This document shows, piece after piece, positions 50,995 through 61,097 of a stretch of 64,000 nucleotides of DNA (position 1 is the stretch's first letter; every line of letters starts with the position of its first letter). This DNA comes from Spirochaetota bacterium. Lineage in GTDB: Bacteria > Spirochaetota > UBA4802 > UBA5368. Both the position numbers and the translations under genes were made by a program. The notes under the pieces are model-generated. The model did no database searches and was not told the DNA's origin. It saw only the letters and a list, made by a program, of their open reading frames with translations. The DNA lies in NCBI GenBank assembly GCA_035477215.1, contig DATIKU010000047.1, forward strand, positions 1-64,000, given 5' to 3'.

Positions 50995-51729
50995 TTACTT
51001 GACCTCAACGCATTGCAGTCCCGCCTCAAACGGTATGATCATGGCGCTGTCCTCCTCCTCAGGCTTAACCCGGTAGAGCACGCCCTCCGGCGAGGCCACG
51101 AGGCTTCGCGCCTGCAGAAAGTTTTTATAGTCCGATTTCACGCCGCACACCTTGACAATGAGCGCGTCGGCGAGCCTCGCGCCGCGCACGAATATTTCCT
51201 CGTCGCGCCGGTGCTTGTCCTCCACGCTCTCCTCGCGTTTGAGCGAGAAGGTGGGAATGAAGATGATTTTCGCGCCGAGGCGCTTCATCTCGAGGAAGCT
51301 TTCATCCTTGAAAACATCGGCGCAGATGAGCACGCCGAAGGTTACGCCGCAGGCCGTAAAAACGCTGAACCGGTCGCCCGGCGTGATCTTTCCTTCCTCG
51401 GCGAAGAAGAGATTGCGCTTGCGGTAGAAGCCGAGGCGCTCCCCCCGCGAATAGACGAAGCTGGTGTTGTGAAGCAGGTCCCCGGCGAGCTCGGGCATGG
51501 TGCCGCCGACGACCGTGGTGTCGAAGGCGCGCGACATGACGCGCATGCGCGAGAGCTGACGCGCCTGGTTGTGCGCCGTCTGGACGTGGTTCCCGAGGCG
51601 TTTGTTGACGAAGAAGTACTCGGGAAAGCACATGAAGTGCGGTCCGAAGGCGCGGATCGGCGCCGCCTCCAGGTGCGTGAGGCGCTCGCCAAGCGGCATC
51701 TGGCACAGGACGATTCTGACCGTTTCCAT
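50995..51729 (-). CDS. Carbon-nitrogen hydrolase (nitrilase superfamily)
   Basis: The 244-residue enzyme has the Glu-Lys-Cys triad: Glu in FPEYFF (about 37), Lys in YRKRNLFF (about 104) and Cys in LICADVFKDESF (about 136), in the usual alpha-beta-beta-alpha order. Members hydrolyse amides or nitriles, including omega-amidase and N-carbamoylputrescine amidase. The nearest clues do not favour one substrate. It is divergent from glgP, with a large palindrome between them. Confidence 0.87.
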   Translation of the reverse strand: METVRIVLCQMPLGERLTHLEAAPIRAFGPHFMCFPEYFFVNKRLGNHVQTAHNQARQLSRMRVMSRAFDTTVVGGTMPELAGDLLHNTSFVYSRGERLGFYRKRNLFFAEEGKITPGDRFSVFTACGVTFGVLICADVFKDESFLEMKRLGAKIIFIPTFSLKREESVEDKHRRDEEIFVRGARLADALIVKVCGVKSDYKNFLQARSLVASPEGVLYRVKPEEEDSAMIIPFEAGLQCVEVK

Positions 51730-51777
51730 GACGGGGAACCCTGCACCGGGCTTCGCCGGGTGTCAAACAGAAAAGAA

Positions 51778-51827
51778 GCGGCGGTTCAGAAGGTGCGGAT
51801 TCGAATCCGCGCCTTCTGAACCGCCGC
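51778..51827. repeat. 50-bp near-perfect palindrome between divergent nitrilase and glgP
   Basis: Each arm is 25 bases, GCGGCGGTTCAGAAGGTGCG-GATTC against GAATC-CGCGCCTTCTGAACCGCCGC, with one mismatch (T opposite G) and no spacer. It lies 49 bases before the nitrilase start and 122 before the glgP start. Downstream on the minus strand is a T-rich run (TTCTTTTCTGTTT). Confidence 0.85.
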
Positions 51828-51948
51828 CCACTCAAAATAAATACTTGATATGCCCCTGAAGTTGGGCTTTACTGATCGAACGCGGCCGATAACGCCGCAA
51901 TCCGGGCGCCGCGTCATCGCGGAGCGGCGCCGCGCATACGAGGTCTTG

Positions 51949-54504
51949 ATGAGCAGAATCCAGAAATTCAGGGTCATACCATATCTTCCCGAAAGGCTTA
52001 AACCGCTCGAAAATATCGCACGCAACATGTGGTGGGTTTGGAATTACGAGGCTATTGAGCTCTTTCGCAGGCTCGATGTGGAGCTGTGGAGGGAGTACGA
52101 CCATAATCCTGTGGCGCTGCTCGGCGCCATATCGCAGAAGGACCTGGACGCCGCCGCCGAATCCGAGAGCTTCCTGGCCCACATGCGCCGCGTCGAGGAG
52201 GAGCTGGACTGGCACCTCACCAAGAAGTCATGGTTCGAGGAGAACTATCCCGACTTCGAGGGCGGCGAGATCGCATATTTCTCGGCCGAGTTCGGCATCC
52301 ACGAAAGCCTTCCGATCTACTCCGGGGGGCTCGGCGTTCTTGCCGGCGACCACCTCAAGTCGGCGAGCGAGCTCGGGCTTCCGCTCTACGGCGTGGGGCT
52401 TCTCTACAGGCTCGGGTATTTCCACCAGTATCTCACCATCGACGGCTGGCAGCAGGAGCGGTTCCCCGAAACGGATTTCTACAATATCCCGGTTACATTG
52501 CTGAAGGACGCTGCGGGGAAACCGCTGATGATATCGGTCGAGTTTCCCGGCAGGGACGTCCACGCACAGGTGTGGGAGGCGACGGTGGGGAGGGTGAGGC
52601 TTTATCTTCTCGACACCAACATCGACGCCAACGACATAGAGGACAAGGCGATCACCGACCAGCTCTATGGCGGCGACACGGAGATGCGTATAAAACAGGA
52701 AATGCTTCTGGGAATCGGGGGCGTGCGGGCGCTCGGGGCCCTGGGCAAGAACATCACCGTGTACCATATGAATGAAGGCCATTCGGCCTTCCTCGCCGTG
52801 GAGCGGATACACATGGCGATGACCTCGCACGATATGAACTTCAACGAGGCTCTCGAGTTCGTGTTTCCCGGGAACGTCTTCACCACGCACACGCCGGTTC
52901 CGGCCGGGAACGACCGCTTTGCTGCCGAGCTCATCGACAGGTACCTCTCGCATTATTACGGGAAGCTCGGCATCACACGCGAGGAGTTCCTCGCCCTGGG
53001 GCGCGAGAATCCTTTCGATAAAAGCGAGACCTTCTGTATGACGGTGCTGGCAATAAAGACCGCAGCCGCGTGCAACGGCGTTTCGAAGCTGCACGGCTCG
53101 GTGTCCCGCAACATGTGGAGGAACATCTGGCCCTCGCTCCCCGTGCACGAAGTGCCGGTCAGCCACGTCACCAACGGCGTGCAGATACTGTCGTGGACGT
53201 CGGACGAGATGATGCGCCTGCTCAACCGTTACCTGGGGCCGCGCTGGATCGACAACCCGGTGGACAAAGACATGTGGCTCAACGTCGACTCCATTCCCGA
53301 CTCGGAGCTGTGGCGCTGCAGGGAGCGCCTGAGGGAGCGTCTGGTCGGCTTTTCGCGCAAGAAGCTCAAGGAGCAGCTCTATTCGCGGGGAGCGCCGAAG
53401 ACCGAGGCCGAGAAGTCCGACGCGGTGCTCGACAGCGAGGCGCTCACCATCGGTTTCGCCCGGCGTTTCGCCACGTACAAGCGGGCGACACTCATCCTGC
53501 GCAGCATGCCGCGCCTGGAGAAGCTCCTCCTCGACAAGGAGCGGCCCATCCAGCTCGTCTTCGCCGGCAAGGCCCATCCCCGCGACGCGGCCGGGAAGGA
53601 GCTCATCAAGCATATCGTCAACCTGGTCCGCGATGACCGCTTCAGGAATAAGATCGTCTTCATAGAGGATTACGACGTCAATATCGCACGATACCTGGTG
53701 CAGGGCGTGGATATCTGGCTGAACACCCCCGTTCGGCCGCTCGAGGCCTCGGGCACCAGCGGCATGAAGGTCGTGCCCAACGGCGCTCTCAACATCAGCA
53801 CGCTCGACGGCTGGTGGGTGGAGGGATACAACGGCACCAACGGCTGGGCCATCGGCAAGGGCGAGGAGTACGACGATTCCGATTACCAGGACGATGTGGA
53901 GAGCCTCTCGCTATACAACATCCTCGAAAAAGAGGTCATCCCCATGTTCTATAACCGCGGCGCCGACGGCCTCCCGCGCGAGTGGATAGGCCGGATCAAG
54001 GAGTCGATGAAGACGCTGTGCCCGCAGTTCAACACCAACCGCATGGTGCGGGAATACACGGAGCGCTATTACCTTAATGCCAACAAGAATTTCCGCAAGT
54101 TTTCGAATGATGGCTTCCGCAGGGCGCGCGATCTGGCCCAGTGGAGAAAGAAGGTCCGCGGCGCCTGGGGGAAGGTCGCCATAAAGGACATCATCTTCGG
54201 CGAGGAAAAGGAGGTTACGGTGGGAAGCAGACTCACCGTCAGGGGCATGGCGAACCTTGGCGACCTCACGCCTGAGGATGTGCAGGTGGAGCTTTATTTC
54301 GGCGGGCTTAACGCCGCCGGCGTCATTGTGGATGGCGTGGCGCTTCCAATGTACATGGCCGAAAAGACGGGCGACGGCCTGTTTGTATACGAAGGCCACA
54401 TGCTCTGCCTCAAGTCCGGCCAGTTCGGGTGCACCGTGCGGGTCATTCCGGCGCACCGGGGCCTGGTGCGCAAGTTCGAACCGGGGCTTATCATGTGGGC
54501 GTAA
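51949..54504 (+). CDS. glgP: Alpha-glucan (glycogen/maltodextrin) phosphorylase
   Basis: The product is 851 residues from the ATG at 51949 (GAGG upstream); a longer frame to 51850 has no site. It belongs to the GT35 subgroup with an N-terminal DUF3417 region (about 1-110; PYLPERLKPLENIARNMWW). IAYFSAEFGIHESLPIYSGG, AGDHLKSASELGLPLYG, HMNEGHSAFLAVER and FTTHTPVPAGNDRF precede the PLP lysine, Lys607 in GTSGMKVVPNGALN. It releases glucose-1-phosphate from alpha-1,4-glucan, complementing GlgA. Confidence 0.95.
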   Translation: MSRIQKFRVIPYLPERLKPLENIARNMWWVWNYEAIELFRRLDVELWREYDHNPVALLGAISQKDLDAAAESESFLAHMRRVEEELDWHLTKKSWFEENYPDFEGGEIAYFSAEFGIHESLPIYSGGLGVLAGDHLKSASELGLPLYGVGLLYRLGYFHQYLTIDGWQQERFPETDFYNIPVTLLKDAAGKPLMISVEFPGRDVHAQVWEATVGRVRLYLLDTNIDANDIEDKAITDQLYGGDTEMRIKQEMLLGIGGVRALGALGKNITVYHMNEGHSAFLAVERIHMAMTSHDMNFNEALEFVFPGNVFTTHTPVPAGNDRFAAELIDRYLSHYYGKLGITREEFLALGRENPFDKSETFCMTVLAIKTAAACNGVSKLHGSVSRNMWRNIWPSLPVHEVPVSHVTNGVQILSWTSDEMMRLLNRYLGPRWIDNPVDKDMWLNVDSIPDSELWRCRERLRERLVGFSRKKLKEQLYSRGAPKTEAEKSDAVLDSEALTIGFARRFATYKRATLILRSMPRLEKLLLDKERPIQLVFAGKAHPRDAAGKELIKHIVNLVRDDRFRNKIVFIEDYDVNIARYLVQGVDIWLNTPVRPLEASGTSGMKVVPNGALNISTLDGWWVEGYNGTNGWAIGKGEEYDDSDYQDDVESLSLYNILEKEVIPMFYNRGADGLPREWIGRIKESMKTLCPQFNTNRMVREYTERYYLNANKNFRKFSNDGFRRARDLAQWRKKVRGAWGKVAIKDIIFGEEKEVTVGSRLTVRGMANLGDLTPEDVQVELYFGGLNAAGVIVDGVALPMYMAEKTGDGLFVYEGHMLCLKSGQFGCTVRVIPAHRGLVRKFEPGLIMWA

Positions 54505-54561
54505 GGCGCCTCCGGCGTCAACGGCCGCTGGTCCCGGCGCAGACATCTCCACTTCGTTCAA

Positions 54562-54586
54562 CCGCCGGCCGGAATCAGGCCGGCGG
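54562..54586. terminator. Hairpin between convergent glgP and carB
   Basis: CCGCCGGCC-GGAATCA-GGCCGGCGG, nine pairs. It includes the carB stop codon. No clear T-run on either strand. Confidence 0.5.
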
Positions 54587-57500
54587 TGCCGCGTGGTAGC
54601 TCTGCAGCGAGCGCACCTCAAGGTGCCCGTGCTCGCGGGCGCGTATGCTCTTTACCGCCGCCGTGGCCGCGGCCATGGTGGTGATATAGGGGATGCGATA
54701 CTTGATCGCGGCCTTTCTGATATAGGAGTCGTCATGCTCGCTTTGCCGTCCCTGCGGCGAGTTGATGAGGAGGTGGATCTCGTTGTTCTTTATATGGTCG
54801 ATGATGTTGGGCCGTCCCTGGTGGAGTTTCATCACCATCGTCGAATTCAGCCCGCTTTCGGCCATAAACCGGCCGGTGCCGTTGGTCGTCATGATGGTAA
54901 AGCCAAGGCCCGCGAGCTCCCGCGCCACCTCCAGGGCCTGCGGCCTGTCCTTCTTGTTGACGGTGATGAGCACGGTGCCGCGCATGGGCAGTATCTGCTG
55001 CGCGGCGGCCTGGGCCTTGAAGTAGGCCAGACCGAAGTTTTCCGACATCCCAAGCACCTCTCCGGTCGAGCGCATCTCGGGTCCCAGCACCGGGTCCACC
55101 TCCGAGAACATGTTAAACGGGAACACCGACTCCTTGACGCCGAAATGGCGTATGCGCACGCTCTTGAGCACCATGTCGATAATTTTGGAGCCCATCATCA
55201 CGCGCGTGGCGATCTTCGCCATGGGGATGTTGCACACCTTGGAAACCAGCGGCACCGTGCGTGAGGCCCGCGGGTTGGCCTCGAGTATGTAGACCGTCTC
55301 TCCGAGGATTGCGTACTGGATGTTCATGAGGCCGACGACGTTGAGCTCGACGGCGATACGCCGTGTGTAATCCTCGATGGTCCAGATGTGCTTTTCGCCG
55401 ATGCTCACCGGCGGAATGACACAGGCCGAATCGCCCGAGTGGATTCCCGCAAGCTCAATATGCTCCATCACCGCGGGGACGAAAGCGTTCTCTCCATCGC
55501 ATATGGCGTCGGCCTCCGTCTCTATTGCGTTCTCGAGAAACTTGTCGATGAGAATGGGGCGCTCGGGCGAGACCTCCACCGCCGCCTCCATGTACTGCTT
55601 GAGCATTTCGGGATAGTGGATGATCTCCATGGCCCGCCCACCCAGGACGTACGACGGGCGCACGATGAGCGGATAGCCTATTTCCTCGCCGATTGAAAGC
55701 GCCTGCTTCAGGGTGCTCGCCATGCCCGAGCGGGGCTGGGGAATGCCGAGCCGGTCGATGACCTTGCGGAAGCGGTCGCGGTCCTCGGCCAGGTCGATGG
55801 ATTCGGGCGTGGTGCCGATGATTTTTACACCCGCGCGCAACAGCTCGCCCGCGATGTTCAGCGGCGTCTGTCCGCCGAACTGGACGATGATTCCCTCGGG
55901 CTTCTCCTTTTCGTAGATGGAGAGCACGTCCTCCACGGTGAGCGGTTCGAAGTAGAGTTTGTCCGAGGTGTCGTAGTCGGTCGAGACCGTCTCGGGATTG
56001 CAGTTTACCATGATGGATTCGTAGCCCATGTCGCGGAGCGTGAAGGCCGCGTGAACGCAGCAGTAATCGAACTCGATCCCCTGGCCGATGCGGTTGGGGC
56101 CTCCGCCCAGCACCATGATCTTGCGGTGGTCGGAGACGCCGACGCGGTCCTCGCCGATATAGGTCGAATAATAGTATGCGGCGTTTTCCACGCCGCTCAC
56201 CGGAATGGCGTCCCACGCCTGCCGTATTCCGAACGCAAGCCGGCGCTGCCGAAGTTCGCTTTCCGCCATTCCCGTTATCCGGGCGAGATACCGGTCCGAA
56301 AAGCCGTCACGCTTGGCCCTTCGGAGCAGTTCCTCCGGCAGATCCTTCCCCCCGTAAGCGAGTATTTCCTCTTCGAGGTCCACGAGCTCCTTCATCTGCT
56401 CGATGAACCAGCGCTTGATGTACGTCCTCGAGGAAAGCGTGTCGATGTCCGCGCCCTTGCGGAGCGCCTCATACATGATGAACTGACGCTCGCTGGTGGC
56501 GTCGCCGAGCATTGCCATAAGCTCATCGAGGCCGCGCTCGTGGAAGTCCCTGGCGAAGCCGAGGCCGTAGCGTCCGGTCTCCATGGAGCGTATGGCCTTA
56601 TGCAGAGCCTCCTTGTAGTTTTTACCGATGCTCATGGCCTCGCCCACCGAGCGCATCTGCGTGCCGAGACGGTCCTGTACGCCCTCGAATTTCTCGAAGC
56701 CCCAGCGCGGGAATTTCACGACAACGTAGTCGCCCGAGGGCGTGTATTTGTCGAGCGTACCGTCGCGCCAGTAGGGGATCTCGTCGAGCGTAATCCCGCA
56801 CGCCAGAAGCGACGAGACGAAGGCGATCGGAAAGCCGGTGGCCTTTGATGCCAGCGCCGACGAGCGGGAGGTGCGCGGATTGATCTCGATGACCACGATG
56901 CGGCCGGTGGCCGGGTCGTGGGCGAACTGCACGTTGGTTCCGCCGATCACCTCGATCGACTCGACGATTGAGTATGAATACTCTTGAAGTTTCTTCTGGA
57001 GCTCCGCGCTGATGGTGAGCATCGGAGCCACGCAGAACGAGTCGCCCGTGTGGACGCCCATTGCGTCGACGTTCTCGATGAAGCACACCGTTATCATCTT
57101 ACCCTTCGAATCGCGCACAACCTCGAGTTCCAGTTCCTCCCAGCCGAGGACCGACTCCTCGACCAGTACCTGGCCCACCGGGCTCGCCGATAGCCCGCGC
57201 GATACGATGACGCGCAGCTCCTCCAGGTTATAGACGAGCCCGCCGCCGGTGCCGCCCATTGTGTAGGCGGGGCGGATGACCATTGGAAAGCCGATCCGCT
57301 CGGCGATTCTCTCGGCCTCCTGCACGCTGTAGGCCGGCTCGCTCTTCGGCGTGGCAATGCCGAGCCTGTTCATGGTTTCCTTGAAGGCGATACGGTCCTC
57401 GCCGCGCTCGATCGCGTCCGCCTGCACGCCGACGATTTGCACGCCGTATTTGTCGAGGATGCCCTTTTTGTGCAGTTCGGACGAGAGGTTGAGGGCGGTC

Positions 57501-57778
57501 TGGCCCCCGAGGTTGGGGAGGAGCGCATCGGGCCGCTCCTTTTCAATAATCATCTCCAGCATCTCCATGTTCAGCGGTTCGATGTAGGTGGCGTCAGCCA
57601 TGTCGGGATCGGTCATGATCGTCGCCGGGTTGGAGTTGACCAGCACGATGGAATAACCGAGCGAGCGGAGCGCCTTGCAGGCCTGGGTTCCGGAATAATC
57701 AAACTCGCAGGCCTGTCCGATCACGATGGGGCCCGAACCGATTATGAGTATCTTGTTGATGTCGGTGCGTTTGGGCAT
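54575..57778 (-). CDS. carB: Carbamoyl-phosphate synthase large subunit
   Basis: The 1067 residues match the usual length. Two ATP-grasp halves: IGSGPIVIGQACEFDYSG near 12-29 and LGGGPNRIGQGIEFDYCC near 555-572 start the paired halves; MGGTGGGLVYN, VIEINPRTSRSSALASKATG and ILEANPRASRTVPLVSKV are signatures. The last 130 residues form the allosteric MGS domain. It makes carbamoyl phosphate for arginine and pyrimidines. carA is not in the window. GAGG lies 6 bases before the ATG. Confidence 0.98.
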   Translation of the reverse strand: MPKRTDINKILIIGSGPIVIGQACEFDYSGTQACKALRSLGYSIVLVNSNPATIMTDPDMADATYIEPLNMEMLEMIIEKERPDALLPNLGGQTALNLSSELHKKGILDKYGVQIVGVQADAIERGEDRIAFKETMNRLGIATPKSEPAYSVQEAERIAERIGFPMVIRPAYTMGGTGGGLVYNLEELRVIVSRGLSASPVGQVLVEESVLGWEELELEVVRDSKGKMITVCFIENVDAMGVHTGDSFCVAPMLTISAELQKKLQEYSYSIVESIEVIGGTNVQFAHDPATGRIVVIEINPRTSRSSALASKATGFPIAFVSSLLACGITLDEIPYWRDGTLDKYTPSGDYVVVKFPRWGFEKFEGVQDRLGTQMRSVGEAMSIGKNYKEALHKAIRSMETGRYGLGFARDFHERGLDELMAMLGDATSERQFIMYEALRKGADIDTLSSRTYIKRWFIEQMKELVDLEEEILAYGGKDLPEELLRRAKRDGFSDRYLARITGMAESELRQRRLAFGIRQAWDAIPVSGVENAAYYYSTYIGEDRVGVSDHRKIMVLGGGPNRIGQGIEFDYCCVHAAFTLRDMGYESIMVNCNPETVSTDYDTSDKLYFEPLTVEDVLSIYEKEKPEGIIVQFGGQTPLNIAGELLRAGVKIIGTTPESIDLAEDRDRFRKVIDRLGIPQPRSGMASTLKQALSIGEEIGYPLIVRPSYVLGGRAMEIIHYPEMLKQYMEAAVEVSPERPILIDKFLENAIETEADAICDGENAFVPAVMEHIELAGIHSGDSACVIPPVSIGEKHIWTIEDYTRRIAVELNVVGLMNIQYAILGETVYILEANPRASRTVPLVSKVCNIPMAKIATRVMMGSKIIDMVLKSVRIRHFGVKESVFPFNMFSEVDPVLGPEMRSTGEVLGMSENFGLAYFKAQAAAQQILPMRGTVLITVNKKDRPQALEVARELAGLGFTIMTTNGTGRFMAESGLNSTMVMKLHQGRPNIIDHIKNNEIHLLINSPQGRQSEHDDSYIRKAAIKYRIPYITTMAAATAAVKSIRAREHGHLEVRSLQSYHAAPPA

Positions 57779-57868
57779 GGGAATCCTCTATGGTTTAGCG
57801 TTACTGACAAGATATTAAGTACAGCTAAAATAGCGACGGGCGGGACGGCCTTCTGTCAACAAAAATAT

Positions 57869-59239
57869 TCAGACCGCGGCGGCGAATGAGGCGAGGGTCC
57901 GGACCGCTATGCCGGGGTCTTTTTTGCGCGGATCGAGACCGCATTTTACCCAGTGGTCCGCAAGCGCGCGGAACATGGCGAAGGGGCCGGCAAAGCGCGG
58001 CGCGAGATTCAGAAGCATGTCGCGGAAGCGGCCCGAATTGTACAGCGAATCGACGAGGCCCTCCACGCGGTGAAGGAGGGCGATTTCGCCCGCAAAGAGC
58101 CAGCGGTTCGAGATGACCTCGTACGGCGGCTCGGGATTGAACGATAATTCATAGTCGACTGCGCGCTCGCGCATCTCGGTTCCCGGCAGTACCTTTAAAA
58201 AGCCGAGCTGCAGATGGTCCGGCCGAAGTGAATGCGCCTCGTCGAAGGAGCGCGCGATCGTTTCGAGGGTATCGTACGGAAGGCCGGCGATGAGGTCCAG
58301 GTGCGTGCGGATATTGCCCGGCGCGATAAGGCGCGCGATGGCGCGGCGCGATGCCGGCCAGTCCTCCGCGCGGTGCACCGCGCGGAGGGTCTCCTCGTTC
58401 GTGGACTGAACGCCGACTTCGAACTGGAAGAGCCCCGGCCGCGCGGTTTCGAGCAGAGCGAGGTCTTCGTCCGCGAGGAGCGCCGGATGCACTTCGAAAT
58501 GGAAGCGTTTTTCCGTCCCCGAGTCGATGAGGTGCCGCCAGATCGCACGCGCCCGTTCGGGCCGGGCGTTGAAGGTGCGGTCGACGAACTTGACGGTGCC
58601 GGGCGCCTTCGCGATCAGAACGTCGAGCTCGCGAAGTACCATGGAGAGTTCGCGGAATTCCAGGCGCGCGTCGCCGCGCGATGAGAGGCAGTAGGCGCAG
58701 CGGTACGGACAACCGCGGCCGGACTCGTAATAGACGTAGCGGTTGGCGAAGCGCGCGAAGTCGGTGTCGTCGTAGAGGAAAGGGAGTTCGGTGAACGGAG
58801 GATTGGCGCCGCGGATGAGTCTCTCGCGGATGTTGAAATCACCCGAGGCGATTTTCCGAAAGGCCGCCTCGCCGGGGCCCGCCACCACGCAGTCGACCCC
58901 GCTCATCGAAAGCCACTCCGCGGGCGCGTGCGTGACCTCGGGCCCGCCGAGCACAACGCGACAATCGGGCAGTGCGGTCTTTATCCCCGGAAGAAGCCCG
59001 CGCACCACGCGTGCGTTCCAGATGTACACCGAGATTCCGACGAGGCCGGGACGCGAGGCGATGACGTCCGCGAGTATTCTGTTGGACGCTGCGTTTATGC
59101 TCGTTTCGAGGATTTCGATGCGCCGGTCGAGCCCGCGGCAGTACGCGCGCAGGGAGTAGAGCGCAGGATTGGAATGCGAGTAACGCGCATTGATGCCGAG
59201 GAGAATGATGTCCGGGTATTTCTCAATGCGCGTCGTCAT
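57869..59239 (-). CDS. B12-binding-domain radical SAM protein (DUF4080 type)
   Basis: The product is 456 residues from the ATG at 59239; a longer frame to 59272 has no better site. The N-terminal B12-binding-like domain (about 5-140) has LLGINARYSHSNPALYSLR and VVLGGPEVTHAPAEWL. The radical SAM motif CPYRCAYC lies near 180. QFEVGVQSTNEETLRAVHR and DLIAGLPYDT are typical of the radical SAM family. The C-terminal 90 residues resemble DUF4080. The His that ligates cobalt (DxHxxG) is not seen. Substrate unknown. Confidence 0.88.
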   Translation of the reverse strand: MTTRIEKYPDIILLGINARYSHSNPALYSLRAYCRGLDRRIEILETSINAASNRILADVIASRPGLVGISVYIWNARVVRGLLPGIKTALPDCRVVLGGPEVTHAPAEWLSMSGVDCVVAGPGEAAFRKIASGDFNIRERLIRGANPPFTELPFLYDDTDFARFANRYVYYESGRGCPYRCAYCLSSRGDARLEFRELSMVLRELDVLIAKAPGTVKFVDRTFNARPERARAIWRHLIDSGTEKRFHFEVHPALLADEDLALLETARPGLFQFEVGVQSTNEETLRAVHRAEDWPASRRAIARLIAPGNIRTHLDLIAGLPYDTLETIARSFDEAHSLRPDHLQLGFLKVLPGTEMRERAVDYELSFNPEPPYEVISNRWLFAGEIALLHRVEGLVDSLYNSGRFRDMLLNLAPRFAGPFAMFRALADHWVKCGLDPRKKDPGIAVRTLASFAAAV

Positions 59240-59287
59240 GACGTAATGTACCGGCCGCCCGACGCAGGCCACGGGCGGCCGGGGCGC

Positions 59288-60040
59288 TTATTTTGCACGG
59301 ATCTCCGAGATGCAGGTATCGCGGTATTTGCTTCCCGGATATACCGACAGAATCTCGATCGCGACGAAGGTCGTATGCTGATCGAGACAGGATGGGGACG
59401 GTTTCGTTTTTAGCGGTTTGTGCGCGGGAAGCAACAGCGGCTGATAACCGTTTATATCTTTAAGCTCAATCGTGTGCCGGGCGAGGACGGTGACATCCGT
59501 GAAGATTTCGGAGTACTGGCCCACCGCACAATCCACGGCCTGGAGAACATAGACGTTCGCCTTCCGCGGCCTGCCGTTTTCGCGATAGAGCTTTTCGGAC
59601 TTGCCCAGTCCCGTCCATATCTCGAGCGGCGTTTTCGTGTCCACGCGGGCGATCACGATCTCGCCCGTGCCGTCGCCCTTCGCCCCCTCGGCCCAGCAGG
59701 TTTCAGGCGAGCCGTCGGTGAGCCGCCCGGCGGCGTACATGCAGCTCCACTCCATGTAGGCGCGTCTGGCCGGGAAGTCGTCTTCATCGTTTTCAGCGTC
59801 CGCCGGCGGCTTTGGTCTGGCCGGTGGTTTACCCGTGGCGGCGAGGGTCGACGTGGCCCAGGCGCACTGGTAGCCGTACCAGGGGTCAAGGGCGGGAATG
59901 ACGTCACCGGGTTTAAGGCCTTTTTTAAGGGACTGCTTCGCGCACGCGCAGTCGCGTATCCCGTGGTAGGAGTGACCGGGGAAACCGCCCGCAGTGCACA
60001 GAAAGACCGACGCGGCGAAGACCAGAATGAAACGTTTCAT
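59288..60040 (-). CDS. Secreted protein with NADase-type glycan-binding domain
   Basis: The product is 250 residues from the ATG at 60040, with AGGTGG 6 bases upstream. Residues 1-20 are a signal peptide. After a Pro-rich linker (about 68-85), residues 100-200 match the discoidin-like NADase-type glycan-binding domain: RRAYMEWSCMYAAGRLTDG, ETCWAEGAKGDGTGE, LGKSEKLYRENGRPRKANVY. Seven or more cysteines may form disulfides. Such proteins are numerous in Leptospira and relatives. It likely acts in the periplasm or outside; ligand unknown. Confidence 0.8.
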   Translation of the reverse strand: MKRFILVFAASVFLCTAGGFPGHSYHGIRDCACAKQSLKKGLKPGDVIPALDPWYGYQCAWATSTLAATGKPPARPKPPADAENDEDDFPARRAYMEWSCMYAAGRLTDGSPETCWAEGAKGDGTGEIVIARVDTKTPLEIWTGLGKSEKLYRENGRPRKANVYVLQAVDCAVGQYSEIFTDVTVLARHTIELKDINGYQPLLLPAHKPLKTKPSPSCLDQHTTFVAIEILSVYPGSKYRDTCISEIRAK

Positions 60041-60323
60041 GGCGCACCACCTCTCGAAAGATTGATTCCGGACAGCACAGGGTATGATAGTTTCTCCGGA
60101 ATGTAAAGGATTAATCAGGGGGGAATCGCCAAGGCGTGGCGCCGGTCGCCCCAATTTCATGAAACACTATGTGTTGGAATGAGCCATTTGATCATCTCGT
60201 GATATCTCTTTACGCCACTCGCGGGGAATAACGATTGACTTTTTGCGGGTATGAACATAAAGGTATAAATGTACCGGTTCATAATATACAGGCGGCGCCA
60301 TGCCGCATTCCCGGAGGGAAGGT

Positions 60324-61034
60324 ATGAAACGAAATAAATCCGTGCTGTGCGCCGCGATGCTCGCGGTGCTGTTCGCGTTTTCCGCTGTCGCCCATGCGGC
60401 CGATCTCAGCGTAGGGGCATCCACCTGGTATTCATGGTGGCGTTTAGAGGATAGGGACGGGACGCAAACGTTCGACCCGGCCCTTCTTTACGGCCCGGTC
60501 CTTGCGCTCGGATTCGGCGGCCCCTGGAGTCTGTCCTCGATTTTTCTCTACGGCAGATTCGACATGGACAACGAGGGCGATAAGAGCGAGAAAATCGACC
60601 GCTACGATTCCGATACCGCGCTCAATTACTCCATCAACCGGTATATCAAGTTCTTCGGCGGCGCTAAGTTCATGGGCTATGCCATGCAGGGGAGCTCGTT
60701 TTCGCACATGGCGCTCGGTCCGGCGCTCGGCATAGGGGTAACCCTTCCGGTTTCCGACAGCCTTTTCATCCTGTGGAACGCCTCCGGGGCGTTTCTGTTC
60801 GGGAAGCACCAGGAGGAAGACAGCGGGGTGAAAATGAAATCGGATTACACCGAACCGGGCGTCAACACCAACCTGTCGCTCGCCTGGTACATCGAGTCCA
60901 TGTCGACGACCATCACCCTGGGATTCCGATACCAGTTATTCGGGACGTTTTACAATAAGGAGGAGAACTTTACCGACATGACCCACCAGTTCTATGGTAT
61001 AACGCTATCGGCCGTGTACGCGTTCGCGCTGTAA
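60324..61034 (+). CDS. Outer-membrane beta-barrel protein, tandem paralogue 1
   Basis: The product is 236 residues from the ATG at 60324 (GGAGGGAAGG just upstream). Signal peptide to about residue 25 (VAHA|ADLSVG). Repeated amphipathic strands follow: LSVGASTWYSWW, LLYGPVLALGFGG, YIKFFGGAKFMGYAM, LGPALGIGVTLPVSDSLFIL, TTITLGFRYQLF, FYGITLSAVYAFAL. Closely related to the next gene through ADLSVG, LLYGPV/FLYGPV, RYDSD-ALNYSINRY and SLFxLWN. About ten to twelve strands are likely. Function unknown. Confidence 0.85.
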   Translation: MKRNKSVLCAAMLAVLFAFSAVAHAADLSVGASTWYSWWRLEDRDGTQTFDPALLYGPVLALGFGGPWSLSSIFLYGRFDMDNEGDKSEKIDRYDSDTALNYSINRYIKFFGGAKFMGYAMQGSSFSHMALGPALGIGVTLPVSDSLFILWNASGAFLFGKHQEEDSGVKMKSDYTEPGVNTNLSLAWYIESMSTTITLGFRYQLFGTFYNKEENFTDMTHQFYGITLSAVYAFAL

Positions 61035-61097
61035 CGGGGTCCCGGCGGGAAGGGCCCTGATGTTCTATCAGATTGGTTGATATATCAGGAGGATTGC

